DNA of 64,000 bases from Streptomyces coeruleorubidus (lineage in GTDB: Bacteria > Actinomycetota > Actinomycetes > Streptomycetales > Streptomycetaceae): contig NZ_CP118527.1 in the NCBI RefSeq assembly GCF_028885415.1, positions 5,828,001 to 5,892,000 on the forward strand. The letters are read 5' to 3'. A program made the position numbers and the translations under genes. This document shows positions 9,513 to 18,309 of the stretch, one piece after another. Below the pieces are notes generated by a model that worked only from the letters and a program-made list of their open reading frames with translations, was not told where the DNA came from and did no database searches. Positions within the stretch are counted from its first letter, which is position 1. Each line of letters opens with the position of its first letter.

Positions 9513-10874
9513 TCACCTCACGTGAGCGCCCCGCCACGGCAGCTCCGCGGTCACCCGGGTCGGCCCGCCCGCCGGCGAGTCCACCACCAGGATCCCGTCC
9601 ACCGCGTCCAGTCGCTCCGCCAGCCCCGCCAGACCGGATCCCCGGGACGTGTCGGCCCCGCCCACGCCGTTGTCCACGACCTGGAGCATCAGCCGGTTCT
9701 CCGTCCGCCACACCTCCACGCCGGCCCAGGTCGCCCGCGCGTGCTTGCTGACGTTCTGGAGCAGCTCCGACACCGTGAAGTAGGCGATCCCCTCGATCGC
9801 CGGCGCCGGCCGCTCCGCCAGGTCGACCTCGACCTGCACCGGCACCGTGCACCGCGACGCCACCGCCGACAGCGCCGCGTCCAGCCCGCGGTCCGTCAGC
9901 ACCGCCGGGTGGATCCCCCGGGCCAGGTCCCGCAGCTCCTGGAGCGCCGTCTTCACCTCACCGTGCGCCTCGTCCACCATCCGCGCGGCTGTCTCCGGAT
10001 CCTCCTGGAGCTTCTCCTTCGCCAGCCCCAGATCCATGGCCAGTGCCACCAGCCGGGCCTGCGCCCCGTCGTGCAGATCCCGCTCGATGCGCCGCAGGTC
10101 GGCCGCCGCCGTGTCGACCACGACGCCCCGGTCCGACTCCAGCTCCACCACCCGCGAGGCCAGCCGCGACGGCCCGAGCAGTCCGTGCACCAGCAGCCGG
10201 TCCACCATCGTCAGCGCCCGCACGATCCACGGCGTGGCGATCGTCAGCAGCAGACCCACCAGCGCGGTCACCGTGATCTCGAAGGGGTTGTCGAGGTAGA
10301 CCCGGTGCGTCTCGTCGCCGTACAGCTGGATCCCGTCCTGGCCGGCGTACATCGGGAACACCCAGAACCACAGCGGGTACGTCAGCAGCGCCCAGCCCAG
10401 CACCCAGACGTTCACGGCGACGACGAACGAGAACACCGCCCACGGCAGATGCAGCACCGCGTACAGCAGCGCCCGCCACGAGGCGCCGCTCTTGAGGACG
10501 GCCCCCATCCACGCCATGGCGCCCGGCCTCTTCATCCGCAGCGGCTCCGGGTCGGCCACCTCCATGCCCAGCAGCGCCCGCGCCCGCAGCCGCTCCAGCG
10601 CCCCGAAGCCACGGCACCCGGCGAGCGCCGCCGCCAGCACCGGTATGCCGAGGAACGTCACCAGCAGTCCCGCCCCCAGCGACACCATCGTGACCGCGTA
10701 GGTGAACAGCAGGATGCTGATCGGCAGGCTGAGCAGCACATATCCGAGCTCGCGCCAGGTGCGGCCCTCGACCGGCGCCCGCAGCGCGGCGGGCAGCCGG
10801 TGCCGCCGCTCGGTGCTCCCGGGGAACCCGGGCCCGCCGTCGAGCCCGTACCCCTGTCCGTACTCCGTGGCCAT
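9513..10874 (-). CDS. Sensor histidine kinase (HisKA_3 type), copy 1
   Basis: Product is 453 aa. The N-terminal ~200 residues hold paired hydrophobic segments (a DUF1707/sensor-type membrane domain from LGYVLLSLPISILLF), then a HisKA_3 dimerisation domain. The phospho-acceptor is H268 in IERDLHDGAQARLV, followed by an HATPase_c domain (SELLQNVSKHARAT, VDNGVGG, GSGLAGLAERL). ATG at 10872-10874 is preferred; upstream sequence is repeat-rich non-coding DNA. It is paralogous to the kinase at 11459: the stretch from VVELESDRGVVVDTAAADLR to the end is largely shared. The signal sensed is unknown. Confidence 0.92.
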   Translation of the reverse strand: MATEYGQGYGLDGGPGFPGSTERRHRLPAALRAPVEGRTWRELGYVLLSLPISILLFTYAVTMVSLGAGLLVTFLGIPVLAAALAGCRGFGALERLRARALLGMEVADPEPLRMKRPGAMAWMGAVLKSGASWRALLYAVLHLPWAVFSFVVAVNVWVLGWALLTYPLWFWVFPMYAGQDGIQLYGDETHRVYLDNPFEITVTALVGLLLTIATPWIVRALTMVDRLLVHGLLGPSRLASRVVELESDRGVVVDTAAADLRRIERDLHDGAQARLVALAMDLGLAKEKLQEDPETAARMVDEAHGEVKTALQELRDLARGIHPAVLTDRGLDAALSAVASRCTVPVQVEVDLAERPAPAIEGIAYFTVSELLQNVSKHARATWAGVEVWRTENRLMLQVVDNGVGGADTSRGSGLAGLAERLDAVDGILVVDSPAGGPTRVTAELPWRGAHVR

Positions 10875-11458
10875 CGGCGTCGTCCTTCTCCTCGTCCTGC
10901 GGCTGTGTTCCCGTACCTCCACCCTGCTCCGCCGCAGGTCGGCGGACCATGGAGTCCGTCGGCGTCTTGGACGGGGGGTTTTCCCTACCTCGCGTGTGTG
11001 GGCTTGGCTTCGCGCGTGTGGGCTTGGCTTCGCGCCTGCGGTCTTCGCCTGGCGCTCCGGCCTTGGGCTGGTGTTCGCGGCCTTGGTCCGGCGTGTGCGG
11101 GCACGGTCCTGTGCTGTTGCCAGGGGTCCTGCGTCTGCGGCCTTGGCTTCGCGCCCTGGCCTTGGCCCGGCGTGTGTGGGCACGGTTCCGTGCTGTTGCC
11201 AGGGGTCCCGCGCCTCGGGCTTCGCCCCCGCCTCGGGCTCCCCCTCTACGCCTCGGCATTCGCCCCCGACTCGGCGTTTGCCCAACGCCCCGGCGTTCGC
11301 CCTGCGCCCCGGCATTCGCCCCACGCCTCGTGCTTCGCCCCGCACCCCGGCCTTCGCCTCGCGCTCGCGGCCGCGGTCCGGCCTCCTCCGGCCACTGGCC
11401 TCCTCCGGCCTTCGGCCCCGCCCGCCTGGGGGCGACAGGACCTGGTCGGTGGCGGGAC
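10875..11458. repeat. Repeat-filled intergenic region between kinase genes
   Basis: These 584 bp carry no credible gene and at least three repeat families. A 20-bp tandem pair lies at 10991-11030 (GCTTGGCTT core). A 53-bp repeat at 11081-11133 recurs at 11160-11212 with five differences; it contains GTGCTGTTGCCAGGGGTC. A degenerate 18-19-bp array of about six units, built on CGCCCCGGCNTTCGCCC, lies at ~11249-11361. Codon-like patterns on the plus strand here come from the repeats. Confidence 0.75.
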
Positions 11459-12679
11459 CTAGCGGTTGTTCGCGTCGGAGGCGTCCGTGCGGTCGCGCCA
11501 GGGGAGTTCCGCCGTGATCGTCGTCGGGCCGCCCTCGGGGGACTCCAGGACGAACAGCCCGTCGACGGCGTCCAGGCGCTCGGCCAGGCCCTTCATCCCC
11601 GTACCGCCGTCGAGACTCGCGCCCCCGCGGCCGTCGTCCCACACCTGGATGAGCAGCCGGTCGTTCGTCCGCCACACATCAACCGACGCCGACTTCGCCG
11701 CGCTGTGCTTGCTGACGTTCTGGAGCAGCTCCGAGACGGTGAAGTAGGCGATACCCTCGATGGCCGCGGCCGGCCGGGCCGGCAGGTCGACCGTCACCTT
11801 GACCGGGACCGTGCAGCGCGAGGAGACCGCGGACAGGGCCGCGTCCAGACCACGGTCGGTCAGGACCGCCGGGTGGATGCCGCGGGCCAGGTCGCGCAGC
11901 TCCTGGAGCGCCAGCTTCACCTCGCCGTGCGCCTCCTCGACCATCGCCGCCGCCGCGTCCGGGTCCTCCAGGACCTTCTCCTTCGCCAGGCCCAGCCCCA
12001 TGGCCAGTGCCACCAGCCGGGCCTGCGCCCCGTCGTGCAGGTCCCGCTCGATGCGCCGCAGGTCGGCGGCGGCCGTGTCGACCACGACCCCCCGGTCCGA
12101 CTCCAGCTCGGCGATGCGCCGCTCCAGCTCGTCGGAGGGCGACAGCAGCGCGCGCACCATGGCCCGGTCGGCGTTGGCCAGGCCCCGCGCGATGAACGGC
12201 AGCACCGGCCACAGCACGAACAACGAGGTCAGTGTGATGGCGAAGGTGAGGACGCCCCACGGCAGCCGTATGAACTCGTACAGCACCGTGCGCCAGCCCA
12301 CCGGGTCCTTCAGCGACATCCACAGCCGCGGGAGCAAGCCGCCCGCGCCGCGCAGCGGCAGCCGGCTCGGTTCGTCCACCCGCACCCCGAGCAGCGCCCT
12401 CGCCCTCGCCCGCTCCATCCGGCCCAGCAACCGCGCGCCCATGAGCGCGGCCGCGAGCAGCGGGAACCCGATCACCGTGATCGTCAGCCCCAAGCTCGTG
12501 AACAGCGCCGTCACGACGTAGGTGAATCCGAACAGCGCGACCGGAAGGTTCGCCAGGAGGTGCGCGATCTCCTTCCAGGTGTGCCAGTCGTAGGCGAGAC
12601 GGGGCGGCGGCGGACGGTCGTCCTGCCCGGCCGCCGCGGTGGCCGTGCTCGTGCCGGAGGACGGAATGCGTTCGGTCAT
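11459..12679 (-). CDS. Sensor histidine kinase (HisKA_3 type), copy 2
   Basis: Product is 406 aa. A Pro-rich N-terminus precedes membrane segments (AHLLANLPVALFGFTYVVTA and WGVLTFAITLTSLFVLWPVL). The HisKA_3 phospho-acceptor is H215 in IERDLHDGAQARLV, and the HATPase_c domain carries SELLQNVSKHSAAK, WDDGRGGASLDGG and GTGMKGLAERL. It is a close paralogue of the kinase at 9513, which suggests a tandem duplication within one regulatory locus that has a single response regulator. It is divergent from nuoA, with 263 bp between the starts. Confidence 0.92.
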   Translation of the reverse strand: MTERIPSSGTSTATAAAGQDDRPPPPRLAYDWHTWKEIAHLLANLPVALFGFTYVVTALFTSLGLTITVIGFPLLAAALMGARLLGRMERARARALLGVRVDEPSRLPLRGAGGLLPRLWMSLKDPVGWRTVLYEFIRLPWGVLTFAITLTSLFVLWPVLPFIARGLANADRAMVRALLSPSDELERRIAELESDRGVVVDTAAADLRRIERDLHDGAQARLVALAMGLGLAKEKVLEDPDAAAAMVEEAHGEVKLALQELRDLARGIHPAVLTDRGLDAALSAVSSRCTVPVKVTVDLPARPAAAIEGIAYFTVSELLQNVSKHSAAKSASVDVWRTNDRLLIQVWDDGRGGASLDGGTGMKGLAERLDAVDGLFVLESPEGGPTTITAELPWRDRTDASDANNR

Positions 12680-12780
12680 ATGCGTCAGCGTGCCCGGCGG
12701 CGGGCACCCGCGCCATGAGGCAGACCGCCAGGATCAACTGAGGTAAACCCCACCCCCGCATGCCAGGGCGTGACGGGCTG

Positions 12781-12809
12781 CTTACCCTGCCTTTATCAGG
12801 GCCTAGACT
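12781..12809 (+). promoter_or_regulatory. Possible nuoA promoter
   Basis: A -10-like TAGACT at 12804-12809 has a weak -35 candidate (CTTACC, 12781-12786) 17 bp upstream. It lies 134 bp before the nuoA start and just upstream of the 24-bp tandem repeat. The -10 is a good match to vegetative Streptomyces promoters; the -35 is poor. Confidence 0.35.
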
Positions 12810-12823
12810 CCCGTGCGTACAGA

Positions 12824-12871
12824 TCGTCGAACGGCGACGTCCGTTGTTCGTCGAACGGCGGCGTCCGTTGT
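12824..12871. repeat. 24-bp tandem duplication in nuoA leader
   Basis: Two head-to-tail 24-bp copies (12824-12847 and 12848-12871), differing by one base, each built on TCGTCGAACGGC and GTCCGTTGT. They lie in the probable 5' leader of the nuo operon, 72 bp upstream of the start codon. Confidence 0.8.
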
Positions 12872-12942
12872 TCCCGGCCGTGCCCCGGAGCCGCGGAACC
12901 GTCGCAGGATCCAGTCCGAGTTTCAGGGAGCGAGGGACGGAC

Positions 12943-13350
12943 GTGCCGGAACCGACCGTCGTCACCACGACCGTCGTCGCGGCGGACTACTTCCAGTCCT
13001 ATTCGGTCGTCGGGCTGCTCGCCGTCGTCGGCGTGCTGTTCGTCGCCGTCGCCTTCGGTGCCGGCCGCCTGCTGCGGCCCGTGGTCCCCACACCCGAGAA
13101 GCTCCTGACGTACGAGTGCGGCGTCGACCCCGTCGGCGAGGGCTGGGCCCACACCCAGGTCCGCTACTACGTCTACGCCTTCCTCTACGTGATCTTCGCC
13201 GTCGACTCGATCTTCCTGTTCCCCTGGGCGACCGTCTTCGCAGCCCCCGGCTACGGCGCGACCACCCTGGTGGAGATGTTCATCTTCCTCGGCTTCCTGG
13301 CCGTGGGCCTGCTCTACGCATACAAGAAGGGCGTGCTGGCATGGACGTGA
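12943..13350 (+). CDS. nuoA: NADH-quinone oxidoreductase subunit A
   Basis: Product is 135 aa. It has three membrane helices with the NuoA loop [20 protein letters not shown] between the first and second, and [20 protein letters not shown] as helix 2. NuoA sits in the membrane arm of complex I near the quinone site. The GTG at 12943 is chosen because homology begins just after it; an earlier in-frame ATG would add an implausible Arg-rich leader. It is the first gene of a ten-gene operon, and its TGA overlaps the nuoB ATG region. Confidence 0.93.
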   Translation: MPEPTVVTTTVVAADYFQSYSVVGLLAVVGVLFVAVAFGAGRLLRPVVPTPEKLLTYECGVDPVGEGWAHTQVRYYVYAFLYVIFAVDSIFLFPWATVFAAPGYGATTLVEMFIFLGFLAVGLLYAYKKGVLAWT

Positions 13351-13967
13351 CCCCCTCCAGCCCCGAGCCCGTGCTGCTTCCGGAGCCGAAGCGGCTCGGC
13401 GCCCTCGCGCGACTCGCGCCCGAGCCGATGAAGGTGATCCTGAACTGGGGCCGCCGCTACTCGCTCTGGGTCTTCAACTTCGGTCTCGCCTGCTGCGCGA
13501 TCGAGTTCATCGCGGCGTCGATGGCCCGCCACGACTTCATCCGGCTCGGCGTCATCCCCTTCGCGCCGGGCCCGCGCCAGGCCGACCTGATGGTGGTGTC
13601 CGGCACGGTCACGGACAAGATGGCGCCGGCGGTGAAGCGCCTCTACGAGCAGATGCCGGAACCCAAGTACGTCATCTCCTTCGGCGCGTGCAGCAACTGC
13701 GGCGGCCCCTACTGGGACTCGTACTCCGTCACCAAGGGCGTCGACCAGATCATCCCCGTCGACGTCTACGTCCCCGGCTGCCCGCCCCGGCCCGAGGCGC
13801 TGCTCCAGGGCATCCTCAAGCTCCAGGAGAAGATCGCCCGCGAGTCGCTGGGGGAGCGGTACGGCAGCGGCGCCGCCCGTCCTTCGGCAGCGGCGCTGCA
13901 GAGCGGTCTGGTGCAGCCGCCGGCCCCCGCCCCGGGCACCGACTCGACGCCGGGGGAGGGACGATGA
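13341..13967 (+). CDS. nuoB: NADH-quinone oxidoreductase subunit B
   Basis: Product is 208 aa. All four ligands of the N2 [4Fe-4S] cluster are present: C51 and C52 (LACCAIEF), C117 (FGACSNCGG) and C147 (VPGCPPRPE). The last electron-transfer step to quinone should therefore be possible. The ~45 residues after position 165 are low-complexity, Ala/Pro-rich and not part of the fold. ATG at 13341 lies inside the end of nuoA (10-bp overlap), so translation is coupled. This looks like the second nuoB family of Streptomyces, separate from the 14-gene operon elsewhere in such genomes. Confidence 0.95.
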   Translation: MDVTPSSPEPVLLPEPKRLGALARLAPEPMKVILNWGRRYSLWVFNFGLACCAIEFIAASMARHDFIRLGVIPFAPGPRQADLMVVSGTVTDKMAPAVKRLYEQMPEPKYVISFGACSNCGGPYWDSYSVTKGVDQIIPVDVYVPGCPPRPEALLQGILKLQEKIARESLGERYGSGAARPSAAALQSGLVQPPAPAPGTDSTPGEGR

Positions 13968-15637
13968 CCGCGGCCGGCTGGCTCCCCGCCGACGTCGAGG
14001 AACTCTTCGGCACGGACGCCACGGCCGAGGAGTCGTACGAGGTCCTGACCGTCGACGTACCTCCGACGACCTGGATCTCCGCCCTGGAGACCGCACGCGA
14101 CCGCCTGGGCTGCACGTACTTCGACTGGCTGAGCGCGGTCGACGAACCGGGCACGGGCTTTCGCGTCACGGCCCACGTCGCGGCACTGTCCCCGCTCCGA
14201 CGTCTCCTCCTGCGTACGACCGTCCCGCACGAGGCCCCCGCCCTGCCGTCGGCGGTCGGCGTCTACGCGGGCGCCGCCTGGCACGAACGCGAGACGCACG
14301 AGATGTTCGGCATCGCCTTCGAAGGCCACCCGGCACTGGACCACCTGCTCCTCCCCGAGAACTTCGAAGGCCACCCCCTGCGCAAGGACTTCGTCCTGGC
14401 CGCACGCGTCGCGAAGGCCTGGCCCGGCGCGAAGGAACCCGGCGAGTCGGAACACGGCGGCCCCAAGCGCCGCCAGATGCTTCCCCCCGGCGTCCCCGAC
14501 CCGAACGAATGGGGCCCCCTGAAGGGCCAACTCCCCCCGGCCCCGGCCCGCGGCCCCGGCCGCACGCCAGCCGACCGCCCTCCCCGAGGCACAGCCCGCC
14601 CCGCGGGCGAACGCCCGGTCCGGCGAACCCGCTCGGTGGCGGAGGGCTCGGCGAGCCAGGCCGCTGCCGGTGACGCGGGTGCGCCGTCTCCGACGACCCC
14701 GCGCCGCAGCCGCTCGGCGGCGGAGGGTTCGGCCAGTCAGGCCGCTGCCGGTGATGCGGGTGCGCCGTCTCCGACGACCCCGCGCCGTGCGCGAACGGCC
14801 GTGGAGGACTCCGGGAGCCAGACCGTGCCCGGCGAGTCGGCTGCTCCGGCTTCGACGGGGCCACGCCGTGACCGCTCGGCGGCGGAGGGCTCGGCGAGTC
14901 AGGGGACGACGGGCGATACGCCTCCCTCGTCCCCGGCCGCCCCGCGGCGGACCCGTACGGCGGCGGAGGGCTCGACAAGCCAGACGTCCACCGGTCCTGA
15001 ATCCACCACCTCCGGTCCCGAATCCCAGGCCACCGAAGCCGAACCAGCGGCGGCCGCGACCGGCTCCCAGCCACCGGACACCGAGCCGGAGTCGCCGGAC
15101 GCCGAGCCCGGAACCCCGGCCACCTCGACGGCGCCGCGTCGGGCGCGAAGCGCGAGTGACGGCTCGGCGTCGCAGCGGACACAGCCAGGTGCCTCTGCCG
15201 GCCCGCGCCGTGCGCGCACCGCATCGGAGGGCTCCGCCGGCCAGCGGGCCGCGTCCGAATCCGGAGACAGCCGGCCGGGCAGGGCATCGCGCCCCCCGCG
15301 CAGCACGGACGCTCCCTGGCACCATGCCCGCCCGGCCTTCGAAGAACCGGCTCCCGAACCGTCGCCCGAAGCCGGACCGTTGCCGACTCCCGAGCCGTCG
15401 GGTGACCCGAAGACCCCGAACAGCACCTCGGAGTCACCGGGCACCCTGAAATCGACGGACGGTGCGAAGTCGCCCGACAGCACGGAGACATCGCGCAGTC
15501 CGGAGTCTCCCGAGCCTGCGGAGTCTCCCGAGCCCTCGGACACCCCCGACACCCCCGACACCCCCGACACCCCGAAACCGGCGAACAACCGGCAGCCCAC
15601 CGACAACCCCGAAGACCCCACAGGAGGCCCGCGGTGA
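13964..15637 (+). CDS. nuoC: NuoC-like subunit with long repetitive tail
   Basis: Product is 557 aa, about twice or more the usual NuoC. Residues 1 to ~185 are the 30-kDa (NuoC) domain, with [17 protein letters not shown] and the signature [18 protein letters not shown] followed by LRKDF. From about residue 185 to the end it is Ser/Pro/Ala/Glu-rich and predicted disordered. Residues 220-427 hold about seven copies of a ~27-residue unit with core RR-x-R-(S/T)-x-x-(E/D)-G-S-x-Q. The end carries DTP/ESPEP microrepeats. ATGA overlaps with nuoB before and GTGA with nuoH after show coupled translation and no room for nuoD. The first two repeat units are almost identical at DNA level with an 81-bp period. 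Confidence 0.9.
   Translation: MTAAGWLPADVEELFGTDATAEESYEVLTVDVPPTTWISALETARDRLGCTYFDWLSAVDEPGTGFRVTAHVAALSPLRRLLLRTTVPHEAPALPSAVGVYAGAAWHERETHEMFGIAFEGHPALDHLLLPENFEGHPLRKDFVLAARVAKAWPGAKEPGESEHGGPKRRQMLPPGVPDPNEWGPLKGQLPPAPARGPGRTPADRPPRGTARPAGERPVRRTRSVAEGSASQAAAGDAGAPSPTTPRRSRSAAEGSASQAAAGDAGAPSPTTPRRARTAVEDSGSQTVPGESAAPASTGPRRDRSAAEGSASQGTTGDTPPSSPAAPRRTRTAAEGSTSQTSTGPESTTSGPESQATEAEPAAAATGSQPPDTEPESPDAEPGTPATSTAPRRARSASDGSASQRTQPGASAGPRRARTASEGSAGQRAASESGDSRPGRASRPPRSTDAPWHHARPAFEEPAPEPSPEAGPLPTPEPSGDPKTPNSTSESPGTLKSTDGAKSPDSTETSRSPESPEPAESPEPSDTPDTPDTPDTPKPANNRQPTDNPEDPTGGPR
14620..15245 (+). repeat. Degenerate 81-bp coding repeats in nuoC tail
   Basis: In-frame repeats encode the RRxRSxAEGSASQ units of the NuoC tail. 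The copies near 14641-14707 and 14722-14788 are nearly identical (81-bp period). Later copies diverge and change length. A separate 9-bp microrepeat encoding DTP runs at about 15536-15575. Confidence 0.85.
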
Positions 15638-16602
15638 ACGACGTGCTCGACGTCATCCTGCGACTCCTGATCGTGTTCGTCGTCTTCCTCACCTTCCCCC
15701 TGATCATCGGTCAGACCGAACACAAGGTGATGGCCCACATGCAGGGCCGCCTCGGCCCCATGTACGCCGGCGGCTTCCACGGCTGGGCCCAGCTGATCGC
15801 CGACGGCGTGAAGTTCGCGCAGAAGGAGGACGTCGTCCCCGCGGGCGCGGACCGCCGTATCTTCCAACTGGCCCCCGCCGTCGCCCTCCTGCCCTACCTC
15901 CTCGTCCTGCTCGCCATCCCCATCGGCCCGGACGAGGGAGCCGTCGGCCAGGTCATCGACGCCGGCGTCTTCTTCGTCCTGGCCGTCATGGGCGTCGGCG
16001 TCCTCGGCTCGCTGATGGCCGGCTGGGCGTCCGCGAACAAGTTCTCCCTCCTCGGCGGCCTGCGCACCGCCGCCCAGCTCCTCGCCTACGAACTGCCGAT
16101 GCTCCTGACCGCCGCCTCGGTGGCGATGGCGGCCGGCACCGTCTCGATCCCCGGCATCCTCGACGCCTTCGAGTGGTGGTGGCTGCCCTGGCAGATCGTC
16201 GGCGCGATCGTCTTCTTCGTGGCCGGCCTCGCCGAGCTCCAGCGCCCGCCCTTCGACATGCCCGTCGCCGACTCGGAGATCATCTTCGGCGCGTACACCG
16301 AGTACACCGGCCTCCGCTTCGCCCTGTTCCTCCTCGCCGAGTACGCCGGAATCGTCGTCCTGTGCGGCCTGACCACCGTCCTCTTCCTGGGCGGCTGGCA
16401 CGGCCCCTGGGGCGCCGACGGCCTCGGCTGGGTCTGGACCCTGCTGAAGACCGCCGTCCTCGCCTTCATCGTGATCTGGCTCCGCGTCACCTACCCCCGC
16501 CTGCGCGAGGACCAGCTCCAGAAACTGTCCTGGACCCTCCTCGTCCCCCTTTCCCTCGCCCAGATCGCCCTCACCGGCATCGTCAAGGTGGTGATCCAGT
16601 AA
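15634..16602 (+). CDS. nuoH: NADH-quinone oxidoreductase subunit H
   Basis: Product is 322 aa with about eight membrane helices. It has the NuoH strings [33 protein letters not shown] and [18 protein letters not shown]. The first loop reads [20 protein letters not shown], where standard NuoH has ERR-x-x-G-x-x-Q-x-R-x-GPN. The quinone-channel loop is therefore clearly divergent. NuoH normally forms the quinone chamber with NuoD and NuoB. GTG at 15634 overlaps the nuoC stop and has a strong AGGAGG at 15622-15627. Confidence 0.94.
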   Translation: MNDVLDVILRLLIVFVVFLTFPLIIGQTEHKVMAHMQGRLGPMYAGGFHGWAQLIADGVKFAQKEDVVPAGADRRIFQLAPAVALLPYLLVLLAIPIGPDEGAVGQVIDAGVFFVLAVMGVGVLGSLMAGWASANKFSLLGGLRTAAQLLAYELPMLLTAASVAMAAGTVSIPGILDAFEWWWLPWQIVGAIVFFVAGLAELQRPPFDMPVADSEIIFGAYTEYTGLRFALFLLAEYAGIVVLCGLTTVLFLGGWHGPWGADGLGWVWTLLKTAVLAFIVIWLRVTYPRLREDQLQKLSWTLLVPLSLAQIALTGIVKVVIQ

Positions 16603-16604
16603 CC

Positions 16605-17270
16605 ATGGCCCCCATCCCTGGCAGTGGCCTGGCCAAGGGCCTGGCCGTCACCCTCCGCACGATGACGAAGAAGTCCGTCACCGCGCAGTACCCGGACGCC
16701 CAGCCCGACCTCCCGCCCCGCACCCGCGGTGTGATCGGGCTGTTCGAGGAGAACTGCACGGTCTGCATGCTGTGCGCCCGCGAGTGCCCGGACTGGTGCA
16801 TCTACATCGACTCCCACAAGGAGACGGTCCCGGCGGCGACCCCCGGCGGCCGCGAACGCAGCCGCAACGTCCTCGACCGCTTCGCCATCGACTTCTCCCT
16901 GTGCATGTACTGCGGTATCTGCATCGAGGTCTGTCCTTTCGACGCCCTGTTCTGGTCCCCGGAGTTCGAGTACGCCGAGACCGACATCCGCGACCTCACC
17001 CACGAGCGCGACAAGCTCCGCGAGTGGATGTGGACCGTCCCGGCCCCGCCGGCCCTCGACCCCGGCGCGGAGGAACCGAAGGAACTCGCCACCGCCCGCA
17101 AGACCGCCGACAAGCTGGCCGCCCAGCAGGCCCCGCCCGCCACCGAACCGCACGCCGACGAGCAGGCCCGGGCAGCCGAGCGACCGACCCGCCCGCAGGG
17201 CGACTCCAAGCAGCAGACCGACCAGCCGAAGCCAGATCAGCCGGCGCCGGGGCAGGAGGGCCGGGAATGA
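16605..17270 (+). CDS. nuoI: NADH-quinone oxidoreductase subunit I, 2x[4Fe-4S] ferredoxin
   Basis: Product is 221 aa. The two ferredoxin motifs are complete: C51, C54, C57, C61 ([13 protein letters not shown]) and C100, C103, C106, C110 ([14 protein letters not shown]). These hold clusters N6a and N6b, the electron entry towards N2 in NuoB. Residues ~150-221 are a hydrophilic Ala/Pro/Gln-rich tail not found in short NuoI proteins. ATG at 16605 lies 2 bp after the nuoH stop. With nuoE/F/G absent, this ferredoxin-like subunit is the likeliest electron acceptor surface of the complex. Confidence 0.95.
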   Translation: MAPIPGSGLAKGLAVTLRTMTKKSVTAQYPDAQPDLPPRTRGVIGLFEENCTVCMLCARECPDWCIYIDSHKETVPAATPGGRERSRNVLDRFAIDFSLCMYCGICIEVCPFDALFWSPEFEYAETDIRDLTHERDKLREWMWTVPAPPALDPGAEEPKELATARKTADKLAAQQAPPATEPHADEQARAAERPTRPQGDSKQQTDQPKPDQPAPGQEGRE

Positions 17271-17911
17271 CCCTCGCCACAACCACTGGCCTCCTCATGG
17301 CCGGCCCGGCCACCGACGCCGCGGCCGAAACCCACGGCTTCCTCTCCCCGACCGGCGTCGAGATCGCCTTCCTCCTCGTCGGCCTGGTCACCTTCGGCGC
17401 CGCGCTCGTCACCGTCACCACCCGGCAGCTGGTGCACGCCGCCCTGTGGCTGGTGGTGACCCTCGGCGGCCTGGCCGTCGAGTACCTCCTGCTCACCGCC
17501 GAGTTCATCGCCTGGGTGCAGGTCCTCATCTACGTCGGTTCCGTCGTCGTCCTCCTCCTGTTCGGTCTGATGCTCACCAGGGCCCCCATCGGCCGCTCCC
17601 CGGACGCCGACTCCGGCAACCGCTGGGCCGCCCTCACCGTGGCCGTCGCCGCCGCTGCCGCCCTGGTCTGGGTCGTCGTCGACGCGTTCCGCACCACCTG
17701 GATCGACCTGGACGGCCCCGCCGCCGGCTCCACCGAGGCCACCGGCGCGAGCCTCTTCCAGAACTGGGTCCTCCCCTTCGAAGCCCTCTCCGTCCTCCTT
17801 CTCGCCGCCCTGGTCGGCGCGATCGTCCTGTCCCGCAAGGCGAAGGCCGCCGCGGCGACCGCGGCTGGGAGCACCCCGGCCACCGGGAACGAGAAGGAAG
17901 GGGCCCGCTGA
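17267..17911 (+). CDS. nuoJ: NADH-quinone oxidoreductase subunit J
   Basis: Product is 214 aa with five membrane helices. The conserved third helix [20 protein letters not shown] (TM3 of NuoJ, with the pi-bulge region) is clear. ATG at 17267 overlaps the nuoI stop (ATGA) and has GGAGG at 17255-17259. The C-terminal ~30 residues are low complexity. It is a membrane-arm subunit that links the quinone site to the proton channels. Confidence 0.94.
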   Translation: MTLATTTGLLMAGPATDAAAETHGFLSPTGVEIAFLLVGLVTFGAALVTVTTRQLVHAALWLVVTLGGLAVEYLLLTAEFIAWVQVLIYVGSVVVLLLFGLMLTRAPIGRSPDADSGNRWAALTVAVAAAAALVWVVVDAFRTTWIDLDGPAAGSTEATGASLFQNWVLPFEALSVLLLAALVGAIVLSRKAKAAAATAAGSTPATGNEKEGAR

Positions 17912-18309
17912 TGCACCTCGCCTATCCCGCCGTCCTCTCCGCCCTCCTGTTCTGCACGGGCCTGTACGGCGTCCTCGCCCGCCGCAACGCGATCCTGGTC
18001 CTGATGTCGGTCGAGCTGATGCTCAACGCCGTCAACCTCAACCTGGTCGCCTTCGACGTCTGGCTCAGCAAGACCGCCGAGGAGACCCTGCACTCCGGGC
18101 AGGCCCTCACCCTGTTCACCATCGCCATCGCCGCAGCCGAGATCGGCATCGGCCTGGCCATCGTCCTCGCCGTCCACCGCAACCGCGGCACCGCGGACAT
18201 CGACAAGCTCCGCGACACCGCCGAACGGCACGACCCCGACGGCACCGACCACGACGCCCTCACGGCCGAGCAGCCCGGCGAGGCCCAGAAGGCTGAGGCC
18301 ACCGCGTGA
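17911..18309 (+). CDS. nuoK: NADH-quinone oxidoreductase subunit K
   Basis: Product is 132 aa, longer than the usual ~100 because of a hydrophilic C-terminal extension (from about residue 92). Three helices carry the two proton-path glutamates: E35 in [15 protein letters not shown] and E77 in [13 protein letters not shown]. Proton translocation through this subunit should be intact. Its ATG shares one base with the nuoJ stop, and its stop overlaps the GTG of nuoL. Confidence 0.95.
   Translation: MHLAYPAVLSALLFCTGLYGVLARRNAILVLMSVELMLNAVNLNLVAFDVWLSKTAEETLHSGQALTLFTIAIAAAEIGIGLAIVLAVHRNRGTADIDKLRDTAERHDPDGTDHDALTAEQPGEAQKAEATA

Noticed and set aside
10949..11462. Open frames on the plus strand between the two kinase genes
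   Set aside because: They are produced by tandem DNA repeats, open in several frames at once, and lack starts with ribosome-binding sites.
14620..15245. CRISPR-like or mobile-element origin for the repeats in nuoC
   Set aside because: Repeats are in frame, degenerate and protein-coding, without unique spacers of fixed length or flanking target-site duplications.
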